DNA from: JBEEJZ01 sp046046915
GTDB lineage: Bacteria > Pseudomonadota > Gammaproteobacteria > Burkholderiales > Burkholderiaceae_C
Assembly: GCA_046046915.1 (NCBI GenBank)
Contig: JBJOIT010000063.1
Span: forward strand, 1 to 14,051
Direction of reading: 5' to 3'
Length of the DNA stretch: 14,051 nucleotides
Positions 1 to 6,317 of the stretch are shown in pieces (within the stretch, counting starts at the first letter, position 1; each line of letters begins with the position of its first letter). Below the pieces are notes generated by a model that worked only from the letters and a program-made list of their open reading frames with translations, had not been told where the DNA came from and did no database searches. The position numbers were made by a program, and so were the translations under genes.

Positions 1-79
1 ATCATCTGGCCATCACGTCTTGGTTGTTGCGACCTGCCATTGTCAGGGCGCCCAGGGCGACTGCCGCCGGCCTCGCGGT

Positions 80-96
80 CACCTTGAAATCACTCG
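80..96. repeat. 17-bp direct repeat, left copy
   Basis: CACCTTGAAATCACTCG is identical to positions 9878-9894 in the same orientation. The match does not extend on either side. It includes CTTGAAA, the -35 core of heat-shock sigma-32 promoters, but without a good -10 element behind it. Confidence 0.6.
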
Positions 97-374
97 GCAT
101 CAGACCCAAAAGGCAACCACGCAGTCGTGAGCTGATTGTACTGGGTCTGGTGCCAGAGTGCCATGTGCTGCTGCACGTCAGGCAGCGTCGGGGTCGACCT
201 TCTAGGACTTGACCCGCCCCGGCGCCCCTCCCGGCTGGCTACCACTTGCCCAGGCACTACAGCGGAATCCCTCCGAAGTGCCACCCAGAGGCGAGAGCTG
301 CGACGGGGTGAGGGGCGAGGCGAACTCGTGAACGCAGCTCCTGCGCGGCTACGCCGGCCGTGCAGGGCTCGTTA

Positions 375-397
375 GGCTCCATACCCGGCTCCATACC
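375..397. repeat. Short tandem direct repeat, 11 bp twice
   Basis: The 11-mer GGCTCCATACC occurs at 375-385 and again at 387-397, a period of 12 bp. It sits just left of the inverted repeat at 413-475, in sequence without a supported gene. Confidence 0.7.
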
Positions 398-412
398 GGC
401 AGCATCGAGACC

Positions 413-475
413 GAATCGGGAGAGCTCCCAGCTTGCAGGCTTCGGCCCGCCGCTAGGAAGAAGCTCGCCCGATTC
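413..475. repeat. Long inverted repeat with nested TTCG hairpin
   Basis: The left arm at 413-426 (GAATCGGGAGAGCT) pairs with the right arm at 462-475 (AGCTCGCCCGATTC), 13 of 14 positions matching. Inside the 35-base loop region a GGC-TTCG-GCC mini-hairpin lies at 438-447, a tetraloop type that is very stable in RNA. The nesting suggests a folded transcript or a remnant of a structured element end. Which strand would be transcribed is unknown. Confidence 0.6.
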
Positions 476-532
476 ACCACCCCTCACCACCCGGCAGCCG
501 CGGGGCAAGTCCCTTGTAGCGATGCGCAGCGG

Positions 533-568
533 GCGGAAAGAGAAAACCTCGACGGTCTTTCTCTCCGC
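533..568. repeat. Bulged hairpin, about 14 bp stem
   Basis: The arms GCGG-AA-AGAGAAAACC and GGT-C-TTTCTCT-CCGC pair around a 5-base loop (tcgac, 549-553), giving 14 paired bases with a two-base and a one-base bulge. There is no T-tract after it, so it is not a standard intrinsic terminator on the plus strand. Together with the inverted repeat at 413-475 it suggests a structured RNA or element end of unknown type. Confidence 0.55.
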
Positions 569-692
569 TCAGCCGGGGTGGAACGACGCAGTCGTGGAAC
601 CTCGGAACAAGACGTCAGCAGGACGCCTATAGGCTGCGAATCCGATAATGCACTTAACGGAAGTTGGGGTAGTTCAGCGCCCGCACCCCACG

Positions 693-730
693 TTGTTACA
701 TGAAGCGTGCTATAGTGTTGCATGTAACAA
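693..730 (+). promoter_or_regulatory. Palindromic operator-promoter of the toxin-antitoxin pair
   Basis: A perfect 10-bp inverted repeat, TTGTTACATG (693-702) and CATGTAACAA (721-730), encloses 18 bp that carry an extended -10 element, TGC-TATAGT (708-716). No good -35 box is visible. The start codon of the antitoxin is only 15 bp downstream. A palindrome over the promoter is the usual arrangement for autoregulation of type II toxin-antitoxin operons by the antitoxin or the complex. Binding is inferred from this arrangement. Confidence 0.75.
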
Positions 731-745
731 TTCAAGGGGTTTGAA

Positions 746-967
746 ATGGCTGTCAGTACCAAGGATCGAGTCCAAAAGCGCCGTACCGCCCTTCGCATGG
801 CAGGGCTTCGGCCGGTGCAAATCTGGGTGCCTGATACGCGCCGGCCCGACTTCGCGGCGGAGTGCCGCCGCCAGTGTCAACTGGTGGCCCAGGCGGACCT
901 GGCCGACGTCGCCCTGCATCACTTCATGGATGAGGCACTGGCCGACTTGGAGGGTTGGACGGAATGA
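746..967 (+). CDS. MazE-like antitoxin (DUF3018 type)
   Basis: The product is 73 residues. It starts with a basic segment (KDRVQKRRTALRMAGLRPVQIWVPD) that fits the DNA-binding half of short antitoxins of the MazE-like DUF3018 kind, and ends in an acidic helical tail (residues about 50-73) of the sort that wraps the toxin. The GGGG/AAGG-type ribosome site at 734-739 is six bases before the ATG. The stop overlaps the toxin start in ATGA (964-967), so translation of the two is coupled. It should neutralise the partner and repress their shared promoter through the palindrome at 693-730. The family call rests on sequence style, size and the neighbouring toxin. Confidence 0.8.
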   Translation: MAVSTKDRVQKRRTALRMAGLRPVQIWVPDTRRPDFAAECRRQCQLVAQADLADVALHHFMDEALADLEGWTE

Positions 968-1290
968 GGCGAGGTGATTTCGTGACCGTGGCCATGCCGG
1001 GCGACTTCGGCAAGCCTCGGCCCGCCCTGGTGATCCAGTCGGACCAGTTCAGCGAGCACACGACCGTGACGGTGCTTCCGGTGACGAGCACGCTGGTTTC
1101 TGCGCCGCTGCTGCGTGTCACTGTGCAGCCAACCCCTGAAAGCGGCTTGCAAAAGCCATCGCAGGTCATGGTGGACAAGGCCATGACGATGAAACGTGAC
1201 AAGGTAGGCCCCGCCTTCGGACGCATTGATGCCGATGTCCTGGTGGAGATTGAGCGTTGCTTGGCGGTTTTCTTGGGCGTCGCCAAATAG
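964..1290 (+). CDS. PemK/MazF-family mRNA endoribonuclease toxin
   Basis: The product is 108 residues, the usual size for this family. It opens with the characteristic RRGDFVTVAMPGDFGKPRPA segment, followed by LVIQSD, and has the later family features VLPVTS, a GLQKPSQVMVDK segment and VGPAFGRID. Family members cut mRNA at short specific sequences and arrest growth unless bound by antitoxin. The ATG at 964 overlaps the antitoxin stop by four bases and is preferred over a TTG nine bases upstream in the same frame. All family landmarks are present, so it is probably intact. The pair may serve as a stabiliser of the region or as a remnant of an acquired segment; that role is an inference. Confidence 0.9.
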   Translation: MRRGDFVTVAMPGDFGKPRPALVIQSDQFSEHTTVTVLPVTSTLVSAPLLRVTVQPTPESGLQKPSQVMVDKAMTMKRDKVGPAFGRIDADVLVEIERCLAVFLGVAK

Positions 1291-1331
1291 CGGCCTCTAT
1301 ACTGGGCGACGGGCCAAGGCCCAAAACGACA

Positions 1332-1354
1332 GAAGCCCGCACAGGGCGGGCTTC
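1332..1354 (+). terminator. Hairpin downstream of the toxin gene
   Basis: GAAGCCCGC (1332-1340) and GCGGGCTTC (1346-1354) form a perfect 9-bp GC-rich stem with a 5-base loop, 41 bp after the toxin stop. No T-tract follows, so it may stop transcription weakly or protect the 3' end of the message. Confidence 0.55.
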
Positions 1355-1645
1355 GCGGAGAGACGAAGGCCGGCAAGCCGTTCGTTTCTCTTGTCTATCA
1401 ACCTAAGAGAACTAGGTGACGACGTATGCAAAGCATAGCACCCGACGAGGTAGACCAGCGCGTCAATTGGTGACCCAGTGAAGCGGCGGTATCCATCGCT
1501 GCGGGGAAGCAGCTGCGCGCGCGCCAGGCCCAAATGCATACTGCCTCCCAAGCTCTTGCCATTGAGCGGCAAGCGAGCGCTCAACCTTCCTTGGCCGAAC
1601 GTGTTTCGAGGCCCAAAACTCGTGCCATACTTGGCCTCATGCGGT
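1355..1645. other. Intergenic stretch, no supported gene
   Basis: This stretch of about 290 bp shows no recognisable gene. One plus frame from about 1480 to 1645 is open and encodes an Ala/Gln-rich segment (AAGKQLRARQAQMHTASQAL), but it has no clear start or ribosome site and no family that I recognise. Its codon use is mixed. It lies between the toxin-antitoxin module and a pseudogene and could be decayed coding DNA. Confidence 0.4.
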
Positions 1646-1852
1646 TGAATTTCCTATCCGTGTCGCTACGTCTTCATCGGCCGGGTGTTGTGGCTCAGCG
1701 CGCGCGATGGCTTGATTGACACCGAGGCCTGACGCGTGCGCCTGCAGGACTACCACCCGGTGGGGCGCTTTGGTGCCAGCTTTTACACGCGCTGCCGGGA
1801 CCGCTTCGCCATCGGCGACGAGACCGCCAGCAACCCTATCGACGCGCTCTAG
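1646..1852 (+). pseudogene. Flavin-reductase-like gene remnant (C-terminal end)
   Basis: Reading in one frame gives YVFIGRVLWLSARDGLIDTEA, then a TGA stop at 1730-1732, then RVRLQDYHPVGRFGASFYTR and the closing CRDRFAIGDETASNPIDAL before a TAG at 1850-1852. The segments YVFIGRV and PVGRFGASFYTR match the C-terminal part of flavin reductase-like (FMN-binding split-barrel) proteins common in Burkholderiales. The internal stop stands where many relatives have Trp before Arg-Val, so a TGG to TGA change would explain it. The front two thirds of the gene are missing: the frame closes with a stop just upstream of 1646. It is convergent with the repressor gene, 21 bp apart. Family recognition is from memory. 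Confidence 0.65.
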
Positions 1853-1857
1853 AGCGC
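1844..1857. repeat. 14-bp perfect palindrome at the convergent gene end
   Basis: GCGCTCTAGAGCGC reads the same on both strands and spans the stop of the flavin-reductase remnant. It lies just beyond the 3' end of the repressor gene on the other strand. It has no loop and no T-tract, so a terminator role is weak. Confidence 0.5.
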
Positions 1858-1873
1858 GCCAGCGACCGCCGGC

Positions 1874-2893
1874 TCAGGCGCCGCTGCGCACCGGGCCGGT
1901 GGAGGCGCGCGCCACCAGCAGTGGGGCGGGCACCTTCACGCTGCGTGGCTGGTGGTCCGGGTTTTCGATCAGGTCCAGCAGCAGGTTGATGGCCATGGTG
2001 GCCATGGTCTCGGTGTGCAGGGCCACCGTGGTCAGGCCCGGGCGCATGTCGCGCGCCAGCTGAATGTCGGTGATACCGATCAGCGACATGGCCTGCGGCA
2101 CCGCAACACCGCGCTCCACCAGCACCTGCGCCGCGCCATAGGCCATCAGGTCGTTGGTGGCAAAGATGGCGGTGATGCCAGGGTTGGCCTCCAGCAGCGA
2201 TTCGGCCGCCGCCCGGCCACCGGCGATGGTGTCTGCCGTATCGCGCGTGTTGCTTTCCAGCAGGGTGAGCCCGGCAGCATGCAGCGCACTCTCGAAGCCG
2301 CCCAAGCGCACAATCTGCCGCCCGGCCAGGCCGCAACCCACGATGGCGCCGATGCAGGTGTGGCCCAGCGCCACCAGGTGCTGGCCGGCGATTTCGCCCG
2401 CGCGGTGCATATCGAGCACCACGTGGGGCACCTGGTCGCTGTAGTGGATGGCCTCGTTCGAGGCCAGCACGATGTGCGCACGCCGGTTGCTGATCTGCGC
2501 CACGTCCTCTGGGGTAATGCAGGTGTCCAGCACCAGCACGCCGCCTGCCAGCGTGCCGGTGATCTGGCTCAGGTAAGCGCGGCCGATGTCGGGCCGCTCC
2601 GGCGTGTTGCACACCATGAGGAAGTAGTTGCGGTCGCGCGCCACGCGCTCGGCCACGGCCACGAACTCGGGGTAAAACGGGTTGGTAATGTCCGGCACCA
2701 CCAGCGCCACCATGGACGACTTGCCCTCGGCCAGCGCGCGCGCCATGAGGTTGGGGCGGTAGCCGGTGGCGGCGATCGCCTCCTGCACCTTCTGCACGGT
2801 GGCAGGTTTCACCTTCTGCGTATTGCGCAGCACATTGGAAACGGTGGCGGTGGTAACGCCGGCCAGGCGGGCGACTTCACTCAGGGTGGCCAT
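1874..2893 (-). CDS. LacI-family transcriptional repressor
   Basis: The product is 339 residues, the normal size for the family. Residues 1-50 are a typical LacI helix-turn-helix with hinge (TLSEVARLAGVTTATVSNVL, then a GYRPN motif). A periplasmic-binding-protein-like sugar-sensing domain follows (VALVVPDITNPFYPE, later IFATNDLMAYGAAQVL and LIGITDIQLARDMRPGLTTV). It is transcribed away from the sugar transport operon across a 362-bp shared region with two identical 20-bp palindromes, so it is the likely local repressor. The inducer is probably a galactoside or galactose, inferred from the neighbours. No strong ribosome site precedes the ATG at 2893; the start is set by the canonical N-terminus MATLSEVA. 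Confidence 0.93.
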   Translation of the reverse strand: MATLSEVARLAGVTTATVSNVLRNTQKVKPATVQKVQEAIAATGYRPNLMARALAEGKSSMVALVVPDITNPFYPEFVAVAERVARDRNYFLMVCNTPERPDIGRAYLSQITGTLAGGVLVLDTCITPEDVAQISNRRAHIVLASNEAIHYSDQVPHVVLDMHRAGEIAGQHLVALGHTCIGAIVGCGLAGRQIVRLGGFESALHAAGLTLLESNTRDTADTIAGGRAAAESLLEANPGITAIFATNDLMAYGAAQVLVERGVAVPQAMSLIGITDIQLARDMRPGLTTVALHTETMATMAINLLLDLIENPDHQPRSVKVPAPLLVARASTGPVRSGA

Positions 2894-2942
2894 GGCGCTG
2901 CAACTTGGTGTGAACTGGCATCGATTGATACGTTTTTTGAAT

Positions 2943-2988
2943 CCTAGGACTTACCCTAGGACACAGTTGTTTTGCGGATATTCCTAGG
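2943..2988. repeat. Three CCTAGG boxes
   Basis: CCTAGG occurs at 2943-2948, 2955-2960 and 2983-2988. The first two are part of a CCTAGGAC direct repeat with a 12-bp period. CTAG-containing hexamers are rare in most bacterial genomes, so three in 46 bp between divergent promoters suggests a protein-binding cluster. The third box touches the -10 element of the operon promoter. Confidence 0.6.
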
Positions 2989-2994
2989 TATACT
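2967..2994 (+). promoter_or_regulatory. Candidate sigma-70 promoter for the sugar operon
   Basis: TTGTTT (2967-2972) and TATACT (2989-2994) are spaced by 16 bp. The -10 matches the consensus at five of six positions; the -35 only at its first three. A start near 3001 would place the first palindrome (3008-3027) just downstream of the transcription start, a classic repression position. Confidence 0.5.
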
Positions 2995-3007
2995 CCAAAA
3001 ATTGCTG

Positions 3008-3027
3008 AATTTAACCGCTTAAATTTT
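3008..3027. promoter_or_regulatory. LacI-type operator candidate, copy 1
   Basis: The 20-mer AATTTAACCGCTTAAATTTT contains the inverted arms AATTTAA and TTAAATT around CCGC, with a CG step at the exact centre, as LacI-family operators usually have. An identical 20-mer lies at 3109-3128. Located just after the candidate start site of the operon and divergent from a LacI-family gene. Confidence 0.75.
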
Positions 3028-3108
3028 AATTTTCGGGGTGTTTCAGGGGAGCTTCCGGGATGTCGTCCTCTGGGGAATCAGCGCACGCGGGCCTAAGCTT
3101 GGGCTCAA

Positions 3109-3128
3109 AATTTAACCGCTTAAATTTT
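3109..3128. promoter_or_regulatory. LacI-type operator candidate, copy 2
   Basis: Identical to the 20-mer at 3008-3027 and offset by 101 bp. Here the symmetry is longer: arms CAAAATTTAA (3106-3115) and TTAAATTTTG (3120-3129) around the central CCGC. This copy is therefore likely the stronger site. Two sites in the leader allow looping or a roadblock by a tetrameric repressor. Confidence 0.75.
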
Positions 3129-3255
3129 GGAAAGGATGCCAGTCGCAACACCGTCATCACACATTTTCCGGAGACAACACGCCGGCGCCCCCCGTGTTTC
3201 ACTCGGCGCCACTTGCCCACAATATCCATTGACACAGAGACAGGAAAACCACCCC

Positions 3256-4530
3256 ATGCATTTCGCAAAACGCACCACGCTGACCGCCATGGCCGGCATT
3301 GTTCTCGGCAGCTCGGGCCTGATGGCCAGCACCACGGCCTCCGCCAAGGAAGTCACCATCTGGGCCTGGGACCCGAACTTCAACATCGCCATCATGCAAG
3401 AGGCGGGCAAGCGCTACACCGCCAAGCACCCCGACACCACCTTCAAGATCGTGGACATGGCCAAGGCCGATCTGGAGCAAAAGCTGCAGACCACGCTGGC
3501 CTCCGGCGTGACCAAATCGCTGCCCGATATCGTGCTGGTGGAAGACTACAACGCCCCCAAGTACCTGCGCTCCTTCCCCGGCGCGTTTGAATCCATGTCC
3601 GGCAAGGTGGACTACAAGGGCTTTGCCAAATACAAGGTCGACCTGATGACCCTGAACGGCAAGGTCTACGGCCTGCCCTTTGACTCCGGCGTCACCGGCA
3701 TGTACTACCGCAAGGACTTGCTGGCCAAGGCTGGTTTTGCAGAAAAAGACATGCAGAACATCACCTGGGACCGCTACATCGAAATCGGAAAAAAGGTGGA
3801 AGCCGCCACTGGCAAGAAGATGCTGGGCATTGACCCCAATGACAACGGCCTGGTGCGCGTGATGATGCAATCCGGCGGTCGCTGGTACTTCGACAAAGAC
3901 GGCAAGCTCGACATCAAGAACAACCCCGCACTGAAGGCGGCCCTGGAAATCCAGGCCAAGCTGTTCAAGTCCGGCATCGTCAAGCCAACCACCGGCTGGG
4001 CCGAATACGTGGGCGCTGTGAACAGCGGCGACGTGGCCTCGATCACCACCGGCGTGTGGATCACTGGTTCGGTGAAATCCGAGAAGAGCCAGTCCGGCAT
4101 GTGGGCCGTGGCGCCCACGCCGTCGCTGGGTATTCCCGGTTCGGTCAACGCTTCCAACCTGGGCGGCTCCAGCTGGTACGTGCTATCTAGCGGCAAAGAG
4201 AAAGCCGCGGCTGTGGACTTCCTGAATGAGGTGTATGCCAAAGACGTGGACTTCTACCAGGCCATCCTGCAATCCCGCGGCGCCGTTGGCACCTTGCTGG
4301 CATCGCGCACGGGCAAAGAGTATTCCGCACCTGACGCTTTCTTCGGCGGCGCCAAAGTATGGCAACAGTTCAGCGATTACTTGGGCAAAGTGCCTAGCGT
4401 GAACTACGGCATGTACACCTACGAAGCTGACGCTGCTGTGGCCGCCCAGTTGCCCGGTCTGATCTCGGGCACGCCTGTGGACAAAGTGTTGGACAACATC
4501 CAACAACAAGTCGCAGCACAGATCAAGTAA
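3256..4530 (+). CDS. Sugar ABC transporter substrate-binding protein (LacE-like)
   Basis: The product is 424 residues, typical of family 1 extracellular solute-binding proteins of CUT1 carbohydrate importers. Residues 1-30 are a Sec signal peptide: basic MHFAKR start, hydrophobic core (MAGIVLGSSGLMA), then an ASA cleavage site before KEVTIWAW. There is no lipobox Cys, so the protein should be free in the periplasm. Mature landmarks include LPDIVLVEDYNAPKYL, GKVYGLPFDSGVTGMYYRKD and a C-terminal DAAVAAQLPGLISGTPVDK stretch. I chose the ATG at 3256 (AGGA ten bases upstream) because it gives a clean signal peptide; the frame is open further upstream but that would bury it. First gene of the operon. 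By position it corresponds to Agrobacterium lacE; substrate inferred as a beta-galactoside. Confidence 0.92.
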   Translation: MHFAKRTTLTAMAGIVLGSSGLMASTTASAKEVTIWAWDPNFNIAIMQEAGKRYTAKHPDTTFKIVDMAKADLEQKLQTTLASGVTKSLPDIVLVEDYNAPKYLRSFPGAFESMSGKVDYKGFAKYKVDLMTLNGKVYGLPFDSGVTGMYYRKDLLAKAGFAEKDMQNITWDRYIEIGKKVEAATGKKMLGIDPNDNGLVRVMMQSGGRWYFDKDGKLDIKNNPALKAALEIQAKLFKSGIVKPTTGWAEYVGAVNSGDVASITTGVWITGSVKSEKSQSGMWAVAPTPSLGIPGSVNASNLGGSSWYVLSSGKEKAAAVDFLNEVYAKDVDFYQAILQSRGAVGTLLASRTGKEYSAPDAFFGGAKVWQQFSDYLGKVPSVNYGMYTYEADAAVAAQLPGLISGTPVDKVLDNIQQQVAAQIK

Positions 4531-4543
4531 GGTCTGCACTCAA

Positions 4544-4578
4544 GGGCGGTCGCCGCAATGTGCGGCGCCGCCCCTTTT
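4544..4578 (+). terminator. Terminator-like hairpin between binding protein and permease genes
   Basis: GGGCGG-T-CGCCGCA (4544-4557) pairs with TGCGGCG-CCGCCC (4561-4573), 13 bp with a single bulged T and a 3-base loop, followed by C and TTTT. It starts 14 bases after the binding-protein stop. Such sites between a binding-protein gene and its permeases usually give partial termination or protect the upstream message, so that the binding protein is made in excess. The function is inferred from structure and position. Confidence 0.8.
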
Positions 4579-4599
4579 GAATTGCCTGAGGAAATTGAC

Positions 4600-5490
4600 A
4601 TGCGGCAACCAACCGCGCCGAGTTACCGGCGCTTTTATGACGTCAACGGCTGGGCGTTCATCAGCGCAGCCCTGTTGCTGATGGCCGCTTTCACGGTCTA
4701 CCCAATACTCAAATCGCTTTGGATGTCGACCCATGCGGGCCTAGGCACGATGGTGCGCTACGTCGGCATAGACAACGTCGTGCGGCTATGGAGCGACCCA
4801 ATCTTCATGCGGGCGCTCGCCAATACGTTCATCTTCCTGATCATTCAGGTGCCCATCATGATCGTGCTGGCACTGGTTATGGCCTCGTGCCTGAACATGC
4901 CCAACCTGAAGTTTCGCGGCCTGCTGCGTACGGCGGTGTTCCTGCCCTGCGTCACCTCACTGGTGGCGTATTCAGTGTTGTTCAAAAGCATGTTTTCGTA
5001 CGACGGCATCGTCAACACGACTTTGCTACACATTGGCTTGCTGGACACCCCCGTGCCGTGGATGACCGACCCCTTTTGGTCTCGCGCAGTCATCATCTCC
5101 GCGCTCACCTGGCGCTGGACTGGCTACAACATGGTGTTTTACCTCGCCGCCATGCAAAACATCGACAAGTCGATTTACGAGGCCGCTCGCATTGATGGCA
5201 TCTCGGCATTCCGCCGCTTTGTCTCCATCACCATCCCCATGCTCAAGCCGGTGATTTTGTTCACCACAGTGACGTCGACCATCGGCACCTTGCAGCTGTT
5301 CGATGAGGTGATGAACATCACCGGCGGTGGACCGGCCGACAGCACGCTGTCGCTGTCGCTCTATATCTACAACCTGTCGTTCCGCTACGTGCCCAACTTT
5401 GGTTACGCGGCTACGGTGTCCTATGTCATCGTGGCCCTCGTGGCAGCGATGGCGGTGGCGCAGTTTTACCTTGCCCGGGAGCGAGATTAA
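4600..5490 (+). CDS. Sugar ABC transporter permease 1 (MalF/LacF-like)
   Basis: The product is 296 residues with about six hydrophobic membrane segments, the first at NGWAFISAALLLMAAFTVYPI. The cytoplasmic EAA loop that docks on the ATPase is present: EAARIDGISAFRRFVSITIP, starting at Glu194. These features place it in the MalF/UgpA-type half of CUT1 inner-membrane channels. I chose the ATG at 4600 because GAGGAA sits six bases before it. An ATG at 4558 in the same frame lies inside the hairpin and has no ribosome site. The stop overlaps the next ATG by one base (TAATG). It forms the translocation pore with the next gene's product; corresponds by order to lacF. Confidence 0.92.
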   Translation: MRQPTAPSYRRFYDVNGWAFISAALLLMAAFTVYPILKSLWMSTHAGLGTMVRYVGIDNVVRLWSDPIFMRALANTFIFLIIQVPIMIVLALVMASCLNMPNLKFRGLLRTAVFLPCVTSLVAYSVLFKSMFSYDGIVNTTLLHIGLLDTPVPWMTDPFWSRAVIISALTWRWTGYNMVFYLAAMQNIDKSIYEAARIDGISAFRRFVSITIPMLKPVILFTTVTSTIGTLQLFDEVMNITGGGPADSTLSLSLYIYNLSFRYVPNFGYAATVSYVIVALVAAMAVAQFYLARERD

Positions 5491-6308
5491 TGAACACCGT
5501 GCTCGACAAACTCCGTGGGATGGTGGTCTACGTCTTTTTGGGCGTCATTGCCCTGATGTCGATCTTCCCCTTCGTCTGGATGGTAATCAGCGCCACCAAC
5601 GTCAGCCGCGACGTCACCAAAGGCAAGATCACTTTTGGCAGCGCCTTGTTCGACAACTACGCCAAATTTGCGTCGCTCTATGACGTGCCCCTGGTATTTT
5701 GGAATTCTGCCAAGATCGCCATCGTCGGCACGTTGCTGACACTGGCGGTCTCGTCGATTGCTGGCTATGGCTTTGAAGTGTTCCGCTCGACATCACGTGA
5801 GCGCATCTACAAGGGACTCCTGCTGTCCATGATGGTGCCGTTTGCGGCGCTAATGATTCCGCTGTTCACGCTGATGGCCCAGTTCGACATGCTGGACACA
5901 CACATGGCGGTTATCTTGCCCACGGTGGCCTCCGCCTACTTGATCTTCTACTTCCGCCAAAGCAGCAAAGCGTTCCCGTCAGAGCTGCGGGAAGCCGCCC
6001 GGCTGGACGGGCTCAAGGAGTGGCAAATCTTCTTGTTCGTCTATGTGCCGGTGATGCGGTCCACCTATGCGGCAGCCTTCATCATCGCCTTCATGGCGTC
6101 GTGGAACGCGTTCTTGTGGCCACTCATCGCCTTGCAATCCACCGAGCTCAAAACCATCACGCTCGTCGTGTCCTCGCTGGGCTCGGCCCGCACGCCGGAC
6201 TTCGGCGTGATCATGGTGGCGACGGTGCTGGCCACCATTCCCACGCTTCTCGTTTTCTTCGCAATGCAACGGCAGTTCGTACAGGGCATGCTGGGCTCAG
6301 TCAAATAA
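5490..6308 (+). CDS. Sugar ABC transporter permease 2 (MalG/LacG-like)
   Basis: The product is 272 residues, the usual size of the second CUT1 permease. Membrane segments include VYVFLGVIALMSIFPFVWMV at the N-terminus and a late VATVLATIPTLLVFFAM. The EAA loop, EAARLDGLKEWQIFLFVYVP from Glu168, is the ATPase coupling helix. The C-terminal VQGMLGSVK is the MalG-type ending (conserved QGM/KG). It overlaps the upstream permease stop by one base, so the two are co-translated. With permease 1 it makes the membrane channel fed by the periplasmic binding protein. Corresponds by order to lacG of the Agrobacterium lactose operon. Confidence 0.93.
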   Translation: MNTVLDKLRGMVVYVFLGVIALMSIFPFVWMVISATNVSRDVTKGKITFGSALFDNYAKFASLYDVPLVFWNSAKIAIVGTLLTLAVSSIAGYGFEVFRSTSRERIYKGLLLSMMVPFAALMIPLFTLMAQFDMLDTHMAVILPTVASAYLIFYFRQSSKAFPSELREAARLDGLKEWQIFLFVYVPVMRSTYAAAFIIAFMASWNAFLWPLIALQSTELKTITLVVSSLGSARTPDFGVIMVATVLATIPTLLVFFAMQRQFVQGMLGSVK

Positions 6309-6317
6309 GGTTTTCAC

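Larger units (their letters stand above)
1..690. other. Gene-poor region with structured DNA, no supported gene
   Basis: No open frame here looks like a protein I recognise, and the short frames on both strands are rich in Arg, Pro and Ser, as expected for non-coding high-GC DNA. A minus-strand frame ending at 90 finishes in a fairly protein-like stretch (QHMALWHQTQYNQLTTAW), so a decayed gene tail cannot be excluded. The block does contain strong inverted repeats (413-475, 533-568) and a short tandem repeat (375-397), annotated separately. It may be a remnant of a mobile element or structured RNA; I cannot name it. Confidence 0.5.
2894..3255. promoter_or_regulatory. Divergent control region between repressor and sugar operon
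   Basis: These 362 bp carry no supported gene and are much richer in A and T than the flanking genes. They hold three CCTAGG boxes, a candidate promoter towards the operon, and two 20-bp palindromic operator candidates. The distance from the candidate transcription start near 3001 to the first operon ATG is about 255 bases, an unusually long leader. The second palindrome could instead mark another promoter nearer the gene. Confidence 0.7.

Noticed and set aside
300..640. Group II intron, retron or attC identity for the structured block
   Set aside because: No domain V-like sequence, reverse transcriptase, attC core sites or GTGYG intron start could be seen, so no name is given.
1952..2947. 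331-codon plus-strand frame opposite the repressor gene
   Set aside because: Antisense of an intact LacI-family gene with a His/Gly/Arg-biased composition and no recognisable domain.
3127..3255. Upstream extension of the binding-protein frame
   Set aside because: It would put about 43 residues before the signal peptide and run through the second palindrome. The ATG at 3256 gives a clean Sec signal.
3060..3590. 176-codon plus frame over the operon leader
   Set aside because: It overlaps the start of the binding-protein gene in another frame, spans both regulatory sequence and shadow coding, and has no family features.
4558..4599. Earlier ATG for permease 1
   Set aside because: It lies in the loop of the hairpin at 4544-4573 and has no ribosome site, whereas 4600 has GAGGAA at proper spacing.
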